DNA of 64,000 nt from Clostridia bacterium (GCA_029059705.1 JAIDVM010000010.1:24678-88677), one strand, 5' to 3'; positions 15,083 through 25,180 are shown, counted from the stretch's first letter. The notes: generated from the sequence alone by a model not told the origin. Made by a program: numbers and translations.

Positions 15083-15284
15083 CCCCGTTAAAGCTATCTC
15101 CCGAGAGTCGCTAAACAAAATCTATGGGAAAATCCGCGCAAACAAATTGCCGAAATACCAAGATACCGGAAGAATAGCCGTTCGGCTGATTGATAGTATC
15201 CTGCTAATCAACAATATTATGCATGCGCGAAAAAATCCGCATAAAAAAACGCAGACTTCAACCCATATTCGATTTTGTTTAGCG
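15054..15284 (-). ncRNA. Structured RNA of unknown class (stand-alone RNA or leader element)
   Basis: Minus strand. A promoter (15290-15318) predicts a 5' end at about 15283-15284. A perfect 14-bp helix pairs 15271-15284 with 15109-15122 and encloses about 150 nt. Inside, ATGGG/CCCAT and TCTGCG/CGCGGA extend the closing stem, and several hairpins can form (for example AGCCG-AA-CGGCT, or alternatively GCCGAA with TTCGGC further on). A terminator follows at 15054-15082. I see no T-box, tmRNA, SRP or RNase P signature. 6S RNA or raiA RNA are possible by size; I could not match either. Confidence 0.6.
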
Positions 15285-15289
15285 TTTAA

Positions 15290-15318
15290 ATTTTATCACA
15301 CCGCAACGCAAATTGCAA
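15290..15318 (-). promoter_or_regulatory. Promoter of the structured RNA
   Basis: Minus strand: TTGCAA (15313-15318), 17-bp spacer, TAAAAT (15290-15295). The predicted start coincides with the first base of the closing helix. Confidence 0.65.
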
Positions 15319-15351
15319 CCGTAATTAATGCAATTCACAAATTTCAATGAG

Positions 15352-15380
15352 TTGACATATTTTTTATTTTTAATTACAAT
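15352..15380 (+). promoter_or_regulatory. Promoter of ruvC (predicted leaderless start)
   Basis: Perfect TTGACA (15352-15357), 17-bp spacer, TACAAT (15375-15380). Only 7 bp lie between the -10 and the ATG, so the transcript should begin at or next to the start codon. Confidence 0.8.
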
Positions 15381-15387
15381 AGAAAAG

Positions 15388-15885
15388 ATGATTATTCTGG
15401 GTTTAGACCCCGGGCTTGCGACAATGGGCTACGGCGTGGTTGAAAAACTTAAAAACGACAATACGGTCGCCGTAGATTACGGCGTGGTGCTCACGCCGAA
15501 GGAAGAGAGCCTCCCCGTGCGGCTTGCCATGCTCGAAGAGGGCGTGAACAAAATTCTTCAAAAGTACAAACCCGAAGAAATAGCGATGGAAGAGCTGTTC
15601 TTTTCAAAGAATATAACGACGGGCATACCCGTTGCGCATGCAAGGGGGGTTATGCTGTTGACGTGCATAAAATATTGCGGCAGACTTTTCGAATACACCC
15701 CAAACCAGATAAAGCAGTCTTTAACGGGCTACGGCAAAGCGGACAAAATCCAGATGCAGCACGTGGTAACCTCGCTTTTGGGGCTTAAAAAAATTCCCCG
15801 CCCCGACGACGCCGCCGACGCGCTCGCGGTTGCGCTCTGCCACGCGCACACTTCAAGGTTCGGCAAACTTTTCAATATAAAATAA
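15388..15885 (+). CDS. ruvC: Crossover junction endodeoxyribonuclease RuvC
   Basis: 165 residues. The four catalytic acids are visible: Asp in ILGLDPGLATMGYG, Glu in AMEELFF, and two Asp in RPDDAADALAVALCHAH. RuvC is the dimeric resolvase that cuts Holliday junctions held by RuvAB. An in-frame TTT/ATA-rich extension upstream to 15328 is rejected because it runs through the promoter. The start ATG lies 7 bp after the -10 hexamer, so the mRNA is probably leaderless; the AGAAAAG before the ATG would not be transcribed. It precedes ruvA and ruvB on the same strand. Confidence 0.95.
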   Translation: MIILGLDPGLATMGYGVVEKLKNDNTVAVDYGVVLTPKEESLPVRLAMLEEGVNKILQKYKPEEIAMEELFFSKNITTGIPVAHARGVMLLTCIKYCGRLFEYTPNQIKQSLTGYGKADKIQMQHVVTSLLGLKKIPRPDDAADALAVALCHAHTSRFGKLFNIK

Positions 15886-15893
15886 ATTAATCT

Positions 15894-15933
15894 TCCCCGC
15901 GGGGAGAGTGCCCCCCCAGCTTGCGTAAGGGGC
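15894..15933 (+). other. GC-rich intergenic hairpins between ruvC and ruvA
   Basis: A perfect 12-bp palindrome TCCCCGCGGGGA (15894-15905) followed by GCCCC...GGGGC (15910-15914 with 15929-15933), just before the ruvA ribosome site. It is much more GC-rich than other intergenic DNA here. No T-tract follows, so it is not a normal terminator. It may be a repeat remnant or a processing/regulatory structure. Confidence 0.45.
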
Positions 15934-15947
15934 GGACGAGGTTTTTC

Positions 15948-16535
15948 TTGATTGGTTATTTAAAAGGTAAAATTTTATCGCTCGGCGGCGAAACGGCGCT
16001 CATCGAAACGGCTTCGGGTATAGGCTTCGAGGTAATGATTTCGGGCGCGGCTTTCGGCGCGCTTTCGGGCAAAAAAGAGGGCGAGCTTTACACCTATTTG
16101 CAGGTAAGCGAAAACGGCACGGCGCTTTTCGGGTTTTCCTCTTTGGAAGAAAAGGAAATGTTTTTAAAGCTCATTTCCGTTTCGGGCGTGGGGCCCAAAA
16201 TGGGCATAACCGTGTTAAGCGGCATGAACGTGAACGACGTTGCCGCGGCAATAGCAACGAGCGACGTAAAAAGGCTTTCGTCCGTTAAAGGCTTGGGCAA
16301 AAAGACGGCGGAGCGCATAATTTTGGAGCTTAGGGAAAAGGTTTCGCAGATTGCCAAATCGGAAGGGGTAACCGCTTCCGACGTAGTCCGTTCCACGGGC
16401 GACGAGGACGCCGTCGTCGCGTTGATGACGCTCGGCTTCACACGCGCGGAAAGCGAAAAAGCTATTTCACGCGCAAAATCGCGCGGGGCAACCGAAATCG
16501 AGGATATTATAAGAATAGCGTTGCAGGGAATGTAA
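15948..16535 (+). CDS. ruvA: Holliday junction branch migration protein RuvA
   Basis: 195 residues from a TTG start at 15948 (reads as MIGYLKGKILSLGG, the standard RuvA N-terminus), with GAGG 6 bp upstream; the longer frame to 15921 lacks family similarity. Domain I is an OB fold, domain II has two helix-hairpin-helix motifs (LISVSGVGPKMGITVL near residue 74 and LSSVKGLGKKTAERI near 109), and domain III (DEDAVVALMTLGFTRAESEKAI) contacts RuvB. The tetramer grips the junction and loads the RuvB hexamers. ruvB follows after 15 bp. Confidence 0.95.
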   Translation: MIGYLKGKILSLGGETALIETASGIGFEVMISGAAFGALSGKKEGELYTYLQVSENGTALFGFSSLEEKEMFLKLISVSGVGPKMGITVLSGMNVNDVAAAIATSDVKRLSSVKGLGKKTAERIILELREKVSQIAKSEGVTASDVVRSTGDEDAVVALMTLGFTRAESEKAISRAKSRGATEIEDIIRIALQGM

Positions 16536-16550
16536 CAATAAAGGTATAAG

Positions 16551-17618
16551 ATGTTTTTTGACGACGACGAAGAAGAATACGGCGCGGACGACAGACTTGT
16601 AAAGAGCACTAAGGGCGAATACGACTTTGAAGAAAACGTTTTGCGCCCCAAAACTTTAGAAGCCTACGTAGGACAGAGCAAGGTTAAAGAAAACTTAAAG
16701 GTTTATATGAACGCCGCAAAGCAGAGGGGCGAGGTGTTGGAGCATGTGCTTTTATACGGCGCGCCGGGGCTTGGCAAAACAACGCTTGCGCACATTATCG
16801 CAAACGAGATGGGCGGCACGCTTAAATTGACAAGCGCGCCCGCAATAGAGCGCAGCGGCGATTTGGCGGCTATTCTCACCAACTTGAACGACGGCGACGT
16901 TTTGTTCATCGACGAAATCCACCGCTTAAACCACAGCGTTGAAGAAATTTTGTATTCCGCAATGGAGGATTACGCCCTCGACATAATCGTCGGCAAAGGC
17001 CCCAGCGCAAGAAATATCCGCTTTTCGCTTAAAAAGTTTACGCTAATCGGCGCAACCACAAGGGCGGGCATGCTTGCAAACCCTTTGCGCGACAGGTTCG
17101 GCATAATCTGCCGTTTGGAAACCTACACGCCCGACGAGCTTAAAGAGATAGTTTTAAGAAGCGCAAAAACTCTGGGCATACAAATAGACGACAGCGCCGC
17201 TTCCGAAATTTCAAAGCGTTCGAGAGGAACGCCCAGAATTGCAAACAGACTTTTAAAGCGCGTGCGCGACTTTTCCACGATAAACGGAAATTCCGCCGTA
17301 ACCTTAGAGGACGCGAAATACGCCCTTAAAAGAATGGAGGTTGACGAGCTTGGTCTTGACGAGGTGGACAGAGCTTTGCTCAGGGCAATGATAGAAAAGT
17401 TCGACGGCCGCCCCGTGGGGCTTGAAACGCTTGCGGCAACCATAAACGAGGACGCGGGCACCATAGAGGACGTTTACGAGCCGTTCCTTTTACAGCTTGG
17501 CTTTATTTCGCGCACGCCGCGCGGCAGAATGATAATGCGCGGCGGTTACGAACACCTCGGCTATAAAATGACGGAAAAGCAGCGCGAACAGGTTTCCCTT
17601 TTCGATAAAAACGATTAA
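16551..17618 (+). CDS. ruvB: Holliday junction branch migration ATPase RuvB
   Basis: A 355-residue AAA+ motor. Walker A is GAPGLGKTT (near residue 70), Walker [10 protein letters not shown], sensor 1 [11 protein letters not shown], and the arginine finger lies in ANPLRDRFG. The C-terminal winged helix ends in a family-typical [17 protein letters not shown]. The N-terminus has an extra acidic tail ([14 protein letters not shown]) that most homologues lack or carry in shorter form. It pumps DNA through RuvA during branch migration. The stop is followed by 1 bp and then the queA ATG. Confidence 0.96.
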   Translation: MFFDDDEEEYGADDRLVKSTKGEYDFEENVLRPKTLEAYVGQSKVKENLKVYMNAAKQRGEVLEHVLLYGAPGLGKTTLAHIIANEMGGTLKLTSAPAIERSGDLAAILTNLNDGDVLFIDEIHRLNHSVEEILYSAMEDYALDIIVGKGPSARNIRFSLKKFTLIGATTRAGMLANPLRDRFGIICRLETYTPDELKEIVLRSAKTLGIQIDDSAASEISKRSRGTPRIANRLLKRVRDFSTINGNSAVTLEDAKYALKRMEVDELGLDEVDRALLRAMIEKFDGRPVGLETLAATINEDAGTIEDVYEPFLLQLGFISRTPRGRMIMRGGYEHLGYKMTEKQREQVSLFDKND

Positions 17619-17619
17619 T

Positions 17620-19769
<2,150 letters not shown>

Positions 19770-19826
19770 AACGTCGGTTATTTTTGTGAAATTTAGGTGC
19801 ATTGGAATAATTTTACATCAAATTGC

Positions 19827-19855
19827 TTGCCAAATTAGTCAAAAAAAGTTATATT
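19827..19855 (+). promoter_or_regulatory. Promoter of yajC
   Basis: TTGCCA (19827-19832), 17-bp spacer, TATATT (19850-19855); 33 bp to the ATG. Confidence 0.65.
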
Positions 19856-19888
19856 AATATTAATTGAAATTAAAATATGGAGTTCAAA

Positions 19889-20440
19889 ATGATTTTTTCA
19901 TTATTAGAGGGCGAAGCTGCTAAGCCCGCAAACGGCGGCGATTGGTGGACTTACGTCATTCTTGCCGTTGTTGCGGTTGCGTTTATCGTGCTTTTTATCG
20001 TATTACCTTCGAGAAAGCGCAAAAAGCAGGAGAAGGACGCTCAGGACTTAATCAACGCGGTCGGTCCCGGCAACAAGGTTAAAACTATAGGCGGCATTTG
20101 CGGCATAGTCGTTGAAGTTGACAACGAAGAGAGCACCTTCGTGCTTGAAACGGGCAGCGAAACAACCGGAAAGTGCTATATAAAGTTTGACAGACAAGCT
20201 ATTTATCAGACGGACGCAAAGGTTGAAGAGGAAAAGAAACCCGAAACCGAAACAGCTCCCGCGGCGGAACCCGCTACGGAAAATCCCGAAGCTGCGCCCG
20301 TTGCCGAAGAGCCTAAGGTTGAAGAACCTGCTCCCGAACCCGTTCCCGCAGAGGAACCTGCGGCGGAAGTTGCGCCAGAAACCGCTCCCGCGGCACCCAA
20401 AAAGAAGGGCGGCAAGAAAAAATCCAGCGATAATAATTAA
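19889..20440 (+). CDS. yajC: Preprotein translocase accessory subunit YajC
   Basis: 183 residues. One membrane helix (about residues 20-40, YVILAVVAVAFIVLFIVLP) is followed by the conserved PSRKRKKQEKDAQDLINAVGP-like segment and VKTIGGICGIVVEVD. The last ~75 residues are a low-complexity Pro/Glu/Ala tail (many PAEEP and EEPK units) ending in lysines; usual YajC proteins are near 85-110 residues, so the tail is an addition. GGAG at 19879-19882 is spaced for the ATG at 19889 and overlaps the upstream ATG at 19877, so the later start is chosen. YajC associates with SecDF, encoded 2 kb downstream. Confidence 0.92.
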   Translation: MIFSLLEGEAAKPANGGDWWTYVILAVVAVAFIVLFIVLPSRKRKKQEKDAQDLINAVGPGNKVKTIGGICGIVVEVDNEESTFVLETGSETTGKCYIKFDRQAIYQTDAKVEEEKKPETETAPAAEPATENPEAAPVAEEPKVEEPAPEPVPAEEPAAEVAPETAPAAPKKKGGKKKSSDNN

Positions 20441-20452
20441 TAATGTTTAAAG

Positions 20453-20481
20453 CCTCCGCATAGATTAAAGCGGAGGTTTTT
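20453..20481 (+). terminator. Hairpin acting as terminator and masking a ribosome binding site
   Basis: CCTCCGC (20453-20459) pairs with GCGGAGG (20470-20476), followed by TTTTTAT. The 3' arm is also the only Shine-Dalgarno (GGAGG) for the ATG at 20484, 7 bp away. Confidence 0.75.
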
Positions 20482-20483
20482 AT

Positions 20484-20852
20484 ATGCGCACAACAATTTT
20501 TCAGATTTTAAAGGCGGTGCTTGCGGCGGTTTTGTGTTCGCTTGCGTTCGTTCTCGTTTTTACGGTTATTATTCAGTTGTTTACGTTGCCTGCAACGGTC
20601 GTCAAGCCCGTAAATCAGGTTTTTAAGATAATAGCAATTCTTGTCGGCGGGCTGATATTTATCCGCGGTGACAAGGGGCTTGTTAAGGGAGTAATCCACG
20701 GCGTTGCTTCCGTTATTATAACCTTTTTGATTTTCGCGCTGATTTCTCTTTCGTTTTCCATTAGCTGGCTGTTCCTTTTAGACCTTTTACTCGGTGCGGT
20801 AGCGGGCGGAATTTCGGGCATAATTGCGGTTAATATAAAAAAGAGCGTTTAA
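20484..20852 (+). CDS. TIGR04086 family membrane protein
   Basis: A 122-residue protein with four membrane helices (about residues 10-32, 45-60, 68-88, 93-115). It fits TIGR04086, a family of small clostridial membrane proteins that, as I recall, is often found near yajC and the SCIFF genes, as here. The function is unknown. The GGAGG ribosome site is the 3' arm of a terminator-like hairpin, so translation may be low or conditional. The scfA promoter begins 5 bp after its stop. Confidence 0.85.
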   Translation: MRTTIFQILKAVLAAVLCSLAFVLVFTVIIQLFTLPATVVKPVNQVFKIIAILVGGLIFIRGDKGLVKGVIHGVASVIITFLIFALISLSFSISWLFLLDLLLGAVAGGISGIIAVNIKKSV

Positions 20853-20857
20853 ATTGC

Positions 20858-20886
20858 TTGCAATTTCGGTTTGCGTATTTTATAAT
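20858..20886 (+). promoter_or_regulatory. Promoter of scfA-scfB
   Basis: TTGCAA (20858-20863), 17-bp spacer, TATAAT (20881-20886). Confidence 0.78.
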
Positions 20887-20921
20887 TGAATAAGAAAGAC
20901 GACGTAAGGAGAAATCTAATT

Positions 20922-21080
20922 ATGATAAAGACTGTGGCTAAACCCAACGAAAAGAAGGTTACCGGATGCGGCGAATGCAGAAGCACCTGCCAGTCGGCTT
21001 GCAAAACAAGTTGCACGGTAGGCAACCAAAGCTGCGAAAGAGTTACGCGCGAGCAGAAGCCCGACGGGGAAAACAAGTAA
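20922..21080 (+). CDS. scfA: SCIFF ranthipeptide precursor (six cysteines in forty-five residues)
   Basis: A 52-residue peptide, MIKTVAKPNEKK then GCGECRSTCQSACKTSC and GNQSCERV, with exactly six cysteines. This is the near-universal clostridial SCIFF precursor, whose cysteines are linked by thioethers to neighbouring residues by the radical-SAM enzyme encoded next. An in-frame TTG at 20886 is rejected because AAGGAG at 20906-20911 fits the ATG at 20922. Its own promoter and the hairpin after it suggest the peptide is made in excess over its maturase. Its cellular role is unsettled; quorum-sensing-type roles have been proposed for ranthipeptides. Confidence 0.95.
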   Translation: MIKTVAKPNEKKVTGCGECRSTCQSACKTSCTVGNQSCERVTREQKPDGENK

Positions 21081-21101
21081 AGATAAATTAAAATTTTAAA
21101 C

Positions 21102-21126
21102 AAGGAGCAGAAAATCTCTGCTCCTT
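21102..21126 (+). promoter_or_regulatory. Hairpin between scfA and scfB
   Basis: A 10-bp stem, AAGGAGCAGA / TCTGCTCCTT, with loop AAATC, and only AAATTTCG after it. It is a weak terminator or an mRNA-stabilising 3' end for scfA. Confidence 0.65.
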
Positions 21127-21139
21127 AAATTTCGTTATA

Positions 21140-22468
21140 ATGGTACACGTTTTTAACTATAAGGATAAATTTTATATTTACGATTCGGGCAGCGGCAGCC
21201 TGCACGAGTGCGATAAGGACACGGCTGATTACACAAAAGCAAAGTACGAGGGGGTGGGAACCGTTCCCGCGCTTTCCGCCGAAAAAATTGCCGAAATCGA
21301 AAGCGATTTGGCGGCTTTAAAGGAGCAGGGGCTGTTTTTAAAGGAAGAAATAAAGGCTTATCCCTTAAAATCTCACGAGGTTAAAGCGCTCTGTCTGCAT
21401 ATCTGCCATGACTGTAATTTAAGGTGCCGCTATTGCTTTGCCGACGAGGGTGCTTATCACAGCGCGCGCGAGTTTATGAGCGAGGAAACGGCAAAAAAGG
21501 CGATTGATTTTTTAATTGAAAACAGCGGCAAAAGAAAAGTTCTTGAAGTGGACTTTTTCGGCGGCGAGCCTTTAATGTGTTTGCAAACCATAAAAAACGT
21601 GGTTGCTTACGCTCGCAAAAAGGGCGAAAAGGCGGGCAAAAAGTTTTTGTTCACCACCACGACGAACGCGCTTTTGCTTGACGACGACGCAATCGACTTT
21701 TTCAACCGCGAAATGGAAAACGTCGTTTTAAGCTTGGACGGCAGAAAAGAAGTGCACGACGCCATAAGAAAGACGGTAAACGGCAAAGGCAGCTTCGATT
21801 ACGTTATCGACCACGTTAAAAAATTCGTGCGTTCCCGCGGCGACAAAAATTATTACGTGCGCGGCACGTTTACGGCTAAAAATCTCGATTTTTCCGAAGA
21901 CGTTATATTTTTGGCGGAAAACGGCTTCGACAGCATTTCGATGGAGCCCGTAGTAACCGAAATAGACGACCTTGCGATAAAGGAAGAGCATCTGCCGCAA
22001 ATATTAAACGAGTATGAAAGGCTGTGCGACAGATATCTTGAAAAACATGAAAACGGCGAAGGCTTTAACTTCTTCCACTTCAATATCGATTTGGAGGGCG
22101 GGGTTTGCCTTCAAAAAAAGGTTTCGGCGTGTGGCGCGGGCAACGAGTATTTTTCCGTTGTTCCAAACGGCGATATTTACCCTTGCCACCAGTTTGCGGG
22201 CGATAAAGACTTTTTTATGGGCAACGTTTACGAAGGAAAATTAAACGAAAACATCCGCAACAAATTCGCTTCTTCGTGTCTTTTTACCCGCGAGGACTGC
22301 GGCGACTGCTTTGCAAAATTTATTTGCAGCGGCGGCTGTGCGGCAAACAATTATCACTTTGAGGGCGACGTAAACAAGCCTTATAAGGTAACCTGCGAAA
22401 TGATGAAAAAGCGCATAGAGTGCGGTATGCACGTTCTTGCGAAGAAAAAAGAACTTAAAAAGAATTGA
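21140..22468 (+). CDS. scfB: Radical SAM SCIFF maturase
   Basis: 442 residues. The radical SAM cluster motif CNLRCRYC (within CHDCNLRCRYCFADEG, near residue 97) follows a short N-terminal peptide-binding region. The C-terminal SPASM domain has auxiliary Fe-S ligands in CGAGNEYFSVVPNGDIYPC and CGDCFAKFICSGGC, plus a last cysteine in VTCEMMKKRIECG. It forms the thioether crosslinks of SCIFF. The N-terminus MVHVFNYKDKFYIYDSGSG fits the family, yet the ATG has no Shine-Dalgarno. It probably depends on readthrough past the hairpin 21102-21126. Confidence 0.95.
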   Translation: MVHVFNYKDKFYIYDSGSGSLHECDKDTADYTKAKYEGVGTVPALSAEKIAEIESDLAALKEQGLFLKEEIKAYPLKSHEVKALCLHICHDCNLRCRYCFADEGAYHSAREFMSEETAKKAIDFLIENSGKRKVLEVDFFGGEPLMCLQTIKNVVAYARKKGEKAGKKFLFTTTTNALLLDDDAIDFFNREMENVVLSLDGRKEVHDAIRKTVNGKGSFDYVIDHVKKFVRSRGDKNYYVRGTFTAKNLDFSEDVIFLAENGFDSISMEPVVTEIDDLAIKEEHLPQILNEYERLCDRYLEKHENGEGFNFFHFNIDLEGGVCLQKKVSACGAGNEYFSVVPNGDIYPCHQFAGDKDFFMGNVYEGKLNENIRNKFASSCLFTREDCGDCFAKFICSGGCAANNYHFEGDVNKPYKVTCEMMKKRIECGMHVLAKKKELKKN

Positions 22469-22494
22469 AATCGGCGAAATAGAGATTAAAATTA

Positions 22495-22523
22495 TTGACG
22501 GCGGTAAAATTTTTTTATATAAT
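22495..22523 (+). promoter_or_regulatory. Promoter of secD-secF
   Basis: TTGACG (22495-22500), 17-bp spacer, TATAAT (22518-22523). An AGGAG ribosome site lies at 22593-22597. Confidence 0.75.
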
Positions 22524-22602
22524 AAAGTAGTTAGTTTTTAAAGTATTCCCGCAATACGGCTTTAAATACGGAAAAAGCGGTTGTCGGGGAACAGGAGTAA
22601 AG

Positions 22603-24156
22603 ATGGGCAAAGTAAAATCGGCGATAATAACTGCGTTGTTCGTCGCGGCGGTTGCGGTTTTGGCGTTTTTTGCCACGGTTTCCTTTGGGCTGCCGGGCGG
22701 CGTCGATACCTATAATTCTTTCGTTGCGAATATTCACCTCGGCGCAGACCTTACAGGCAACGCATACGCTACGTTGTATCCCGAAGGCGTTATTTCGACC
22801 GCGGATTATCAGCTTGTGGCAAACGACGAGGAAAATTCCGACAGTGAAGTTTATGCGGAAAAATATCTTGAACGCGGCGGCGCTTACGTCAGCAAGGACA
22901 AGCTGGGTTACACTTATGTAGACGGGAATTATGTTGAACCGGCTGAAGGCGACAAAACCGAAAGCGAATTCAAGGCAAGCATAAAGCACGACGCCGAAGT
23001 TCTTTTAAAGCGCTTGGGTGACAAGGGCTATTCGAGCTATTCCGTGCTTGTGGGCGACGAGGGCTTTTCGATAAAGGTTTCGCTTCCTACTAATTTTTCT
23101 TACGTGGAATACAAGGAAAGCCAAAACACTTACAGCTCCGATAACCTCGCCGACCAGATTTCGGCAATAAACGTGCTTTCTTACAGCGGAGAAATCAGTT
23201 TGAGGGATTCAAACACATACGACGGTTCGAATTCCGTCGTTTCGGTTATCAAGCACGATTTCAAAAGCTTTTTCAGCGGTGCAAGCGCGCTTACCCGCGG
23301 CGGTTCTTCATGGATATTAATTAACCTTAACGACTACGGTTTTGAAAAGCTTAATGAAGCGCTCGGCAATTACGGCGGCAGCGAAACAACCGCGTATTTC
23401 TATATCGGCGAAACCTGCCTCGGTTTAAGCGTTACTATTGCCGACGGTATTGCGGACAAGACCTTGGCGTTCCAGCCCAGCAATATGACTGCAAGCGCCG
23501 TTCAGGACGTTGCAATACTTCTTAATTCTGCGATAGCGGGCAACGAAATTTCAAACGTTTATAACGACGAAGCCGAAAACTCGGGCACGAACGTAATCGC
23601 CACCACGTCAAAGTTCGGCGCATACGCTCCCGTATATCTCTTTGCGGCGCTGCTTGCAATAGTGGTTGCGGCAATAATCGGACCTTCGGTCAAATATAAA
23701 AAACTCGGACTTGTAAATGCTTTATCCGTGCTTATCTACGCGCTTGCGATGGTGACTGCGATAATGCTCATTGATATACAGGTGACGATAGCGGGCGCGT
23801 TTGCCGCAATTCTGGGGCTTGCGCTGTTGCTGTTCTCAAACATCGTTTCCTTCGAGGCGATTAGAAAAGAAACCTTAACGGGCAGAACAATTCAGGCTTC
23901 GGTAAAGCTCGGATATAAAAAGACCGTGTTCGCCGTGCTCGATATCCACGTTTTACTTTTGGTAATTGCAGTTATGCTCGCGCTTATAGGCGTCGGCGAG
24001 GTTGCGGCGTTCGGGTTCATTTCGCTTATCGGCGTAATCGCGTCTTACGTGTTGCATTGGTTTACGAGGTTTATGTGGTTCGTAACCTCTTCGCCCGCAC
24101 GCGATAAATTCAAATTCTGCGGCTTTGCAAGGGAGGTAGAAGACGATGAAGACTAA
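22603..24156 (+). CDS. secD: Protein translocase subunit SecD
   Basis: 517 residues. Membrane helix 1 (about 7-28) is followed by GGVDTYNSFVANIHLGADLTG, corresponding to the GxDLxGG region, then a large extracytoplasmic P1 domain (about residues 50-330) and five C-terminal helices from residue 345. The sequence is divergent: the usual GGLHL is not preserved, and the helix-4 motif normally containing Asp reads MVTAIMLIDIQ. The domain order and pairing with secF support the call. SecDF uses the proton or sodium gradient to pull exported proteins outward. It overlaps secF by 11 bp. Confidence 0.88.
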   Translation: MGKVKSAIITALFVAAVAVLAFFATVSFGLPGGVDTYNSFVANIHLGADLTGNAYATLYPEGVISTADYQLVANDEENSDSEVYAEKYLERGGAYVSKDKLGYTYVDGNYVEPAEGDKTESEFKASIKHDAEVLLKRLGDKGYSSYSVLVGDEGFSIKVSLPTNFSYVEYKESQNTYSSDNLADQISAINVLSYSGEISLRDSNTYDGSNSVVSVIKHDFKSFFSGASALTRGGSSWILINLNDYGFEKLNEALGNYGGSETTAYFYIGETCLGLSVTIADGIADKTLAFQPSNMTASAVQDVAILLNSAIAGNEISNVYNDEAENSGTNVIATTSKFGAYAPVYLFAALLAIVVAAIIGPSVKYKKLGLVNALSVLIYALAMVTAIMLIDIQVTIAGAFAAILGLALLLFSNIVSFEAIRKETLTGRTIQASVKLGYKKTVFAVLDIHVLLLVIAVMLALIGVGEVAAFGFISLIGVIASYVLHWFTRFMWFVTSSPARDKFKFCGFAREVEDDED

Positions 24157-25135
24157 TTTAAAGCTTTCCTCCAAAATGCACTTGTTTATCATAGTTTCTT
24201 CGGTGCTTATCGCGCTGGGAATTATGGTCGGCGTAATTTGCCACTTCGTCGCAAACGGTTATTTCAACTACGGCGGCGACTGGGCAAGCTATAAGGAAGT
24301 AACGGTATCCTACGCATACGTTGATTATTCCGACGAAAGCGAAGTTATTGAAATCTGCAATAAAAATTTCAGTGATTGCGGACTTAAATATCAGTCGTTG
24401 ACCACCGGTAAATCCTCCGAGGGCGGCGAAATAGTTTATACTTTTTCGATTGCAGCCGACGACACGCAATTAAGCAATGCGGTTGTGCTTATTGGCACCG
24501 CTTTCAACGGCGCAATCCAAACCTCGGTTTCGGCTCACACGCAGGAGGCGCTTTTGGGCGGCGCGCTCACAATCGACAGATGCTGTATAGCGCTTGCGTG
24601 CATAATAGTAGTTCATTTCTTATATTTCGTAATCCGTTACAAGCTCACCATGGCGCTTGCCGCAGTTTTGGCGGATATCCACAATCTCGGCATTTTCTTG
24701 TCGCTTTTGTCGCTGACGAGAATACCCGTTGCGTCGTCGGTGCTTGCGTTTGCGACGCTCACGCTTTTAATAACAGTAATCGGCACGTCGCTTCTGTTTG
24801 ACAGAATGAGAAGGAACGCGAAAAACGAGGACTTGAAAAAGCTTTCCGCTTTCGAGCATGCCGACCTCGGCGCAAACGAGTGCCTGACGTTAAATTTAAT
24901 AATTCCCGCTTGTCTTGCTTCGGTGGCGGCGTTGCTGTTCGTGCTTCTTTCAATCAGCTCGCTTTCGCCGGTAGTAATTCTCGCGCCGGTGTTTGCCGCG
25001 CTTGTAAGCTTTATTTCTTGCGCATACGGCACGGTGTTCTTCACACCTTCCGTATATTCCCGCTTTAAGCTTTTGGGCGACAATTATAAATCGCAACATG
25101 CGCGCGCAAGCAAAACAAAGGGCACAAGCAAATAA
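24146..25135 (+). CDS. secF: Protein translocase subunit SecF
   Basis: 329 residues. A first helix (about 12-35), a short periplasmic-type P4 domain with YVDYSDESEVIEI and ITYTF-like segments (EIVYTFSIAADDTQ), then five helices; ALAAVLADIHNLGIFLSL matches the conserved ALxxDxxxxxG core of helix 4-5 where an aspartate relays ions. It is more divergent than average, like its SecD partner. It ends in a basic tail (KSQHARASKTKGTSK). A terminator follows 11 bp after the stop. Confidence 0.88.
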   Translation: MKTNLKLSSKMHLFIIVSSVLIALGIMVGVICHFVANGYFNYGGDWASYKEVTVSYAYVDYSDESEVIEICNKNFSDCGLKYQSLTTGKSSEGGEIVYTFSIAADDTQLSNAVVLIGTAFNGAIQTSVSAHTQEALLGGALTIDRCCIALACIIVVHFLYFVIRYKLTMALAAVLADIHNLGIFLSLLSLTRIPVASSVLAFATLTLLITVIGTSLLFDRMRRNAKNEDLKKLSAFEHADLGANECLTLNLIIPACLASVAALLFVLLSISSLSPVVILAPVFAALVSFISCAYGTVFFTPSVYSRFKLLGDNYKSQHARASKTKGTSK

Positions 25136-25146
25136 AAAACATTTTT

Positions 25147-25170
25147 AAGGCGGGTTAATCCCGCCTTTTT
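25147..25170 (+). terminator. Terminator after secF
   Basis: AAGGCGGG / CCCGCCTT stem, loop TTAAT, then TTTG. It lies only 10 bp before the recJ ATG. Confidence 0.85.
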
Positions 25171-25180
25171 GTCTATAATT

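Noticed and set aside
15048..15350. 100-codon open frame on the plus strand
   Set aside because: It is antisense to the structured RNA, lacks a ribosome site and has a composition unlike real proteins here.
20187..20450. 87-codon frame rich in R, K and P on the plus strand
   Set aside because: It is a shifted frame of the yajC Pro/Glu/Ala tail.
25174..25179. TATAAT just before recJ as a promoter
   Set aside because: It is 1 bp from the ATG, so transcription would begin inside the gene, and no -35 matches.
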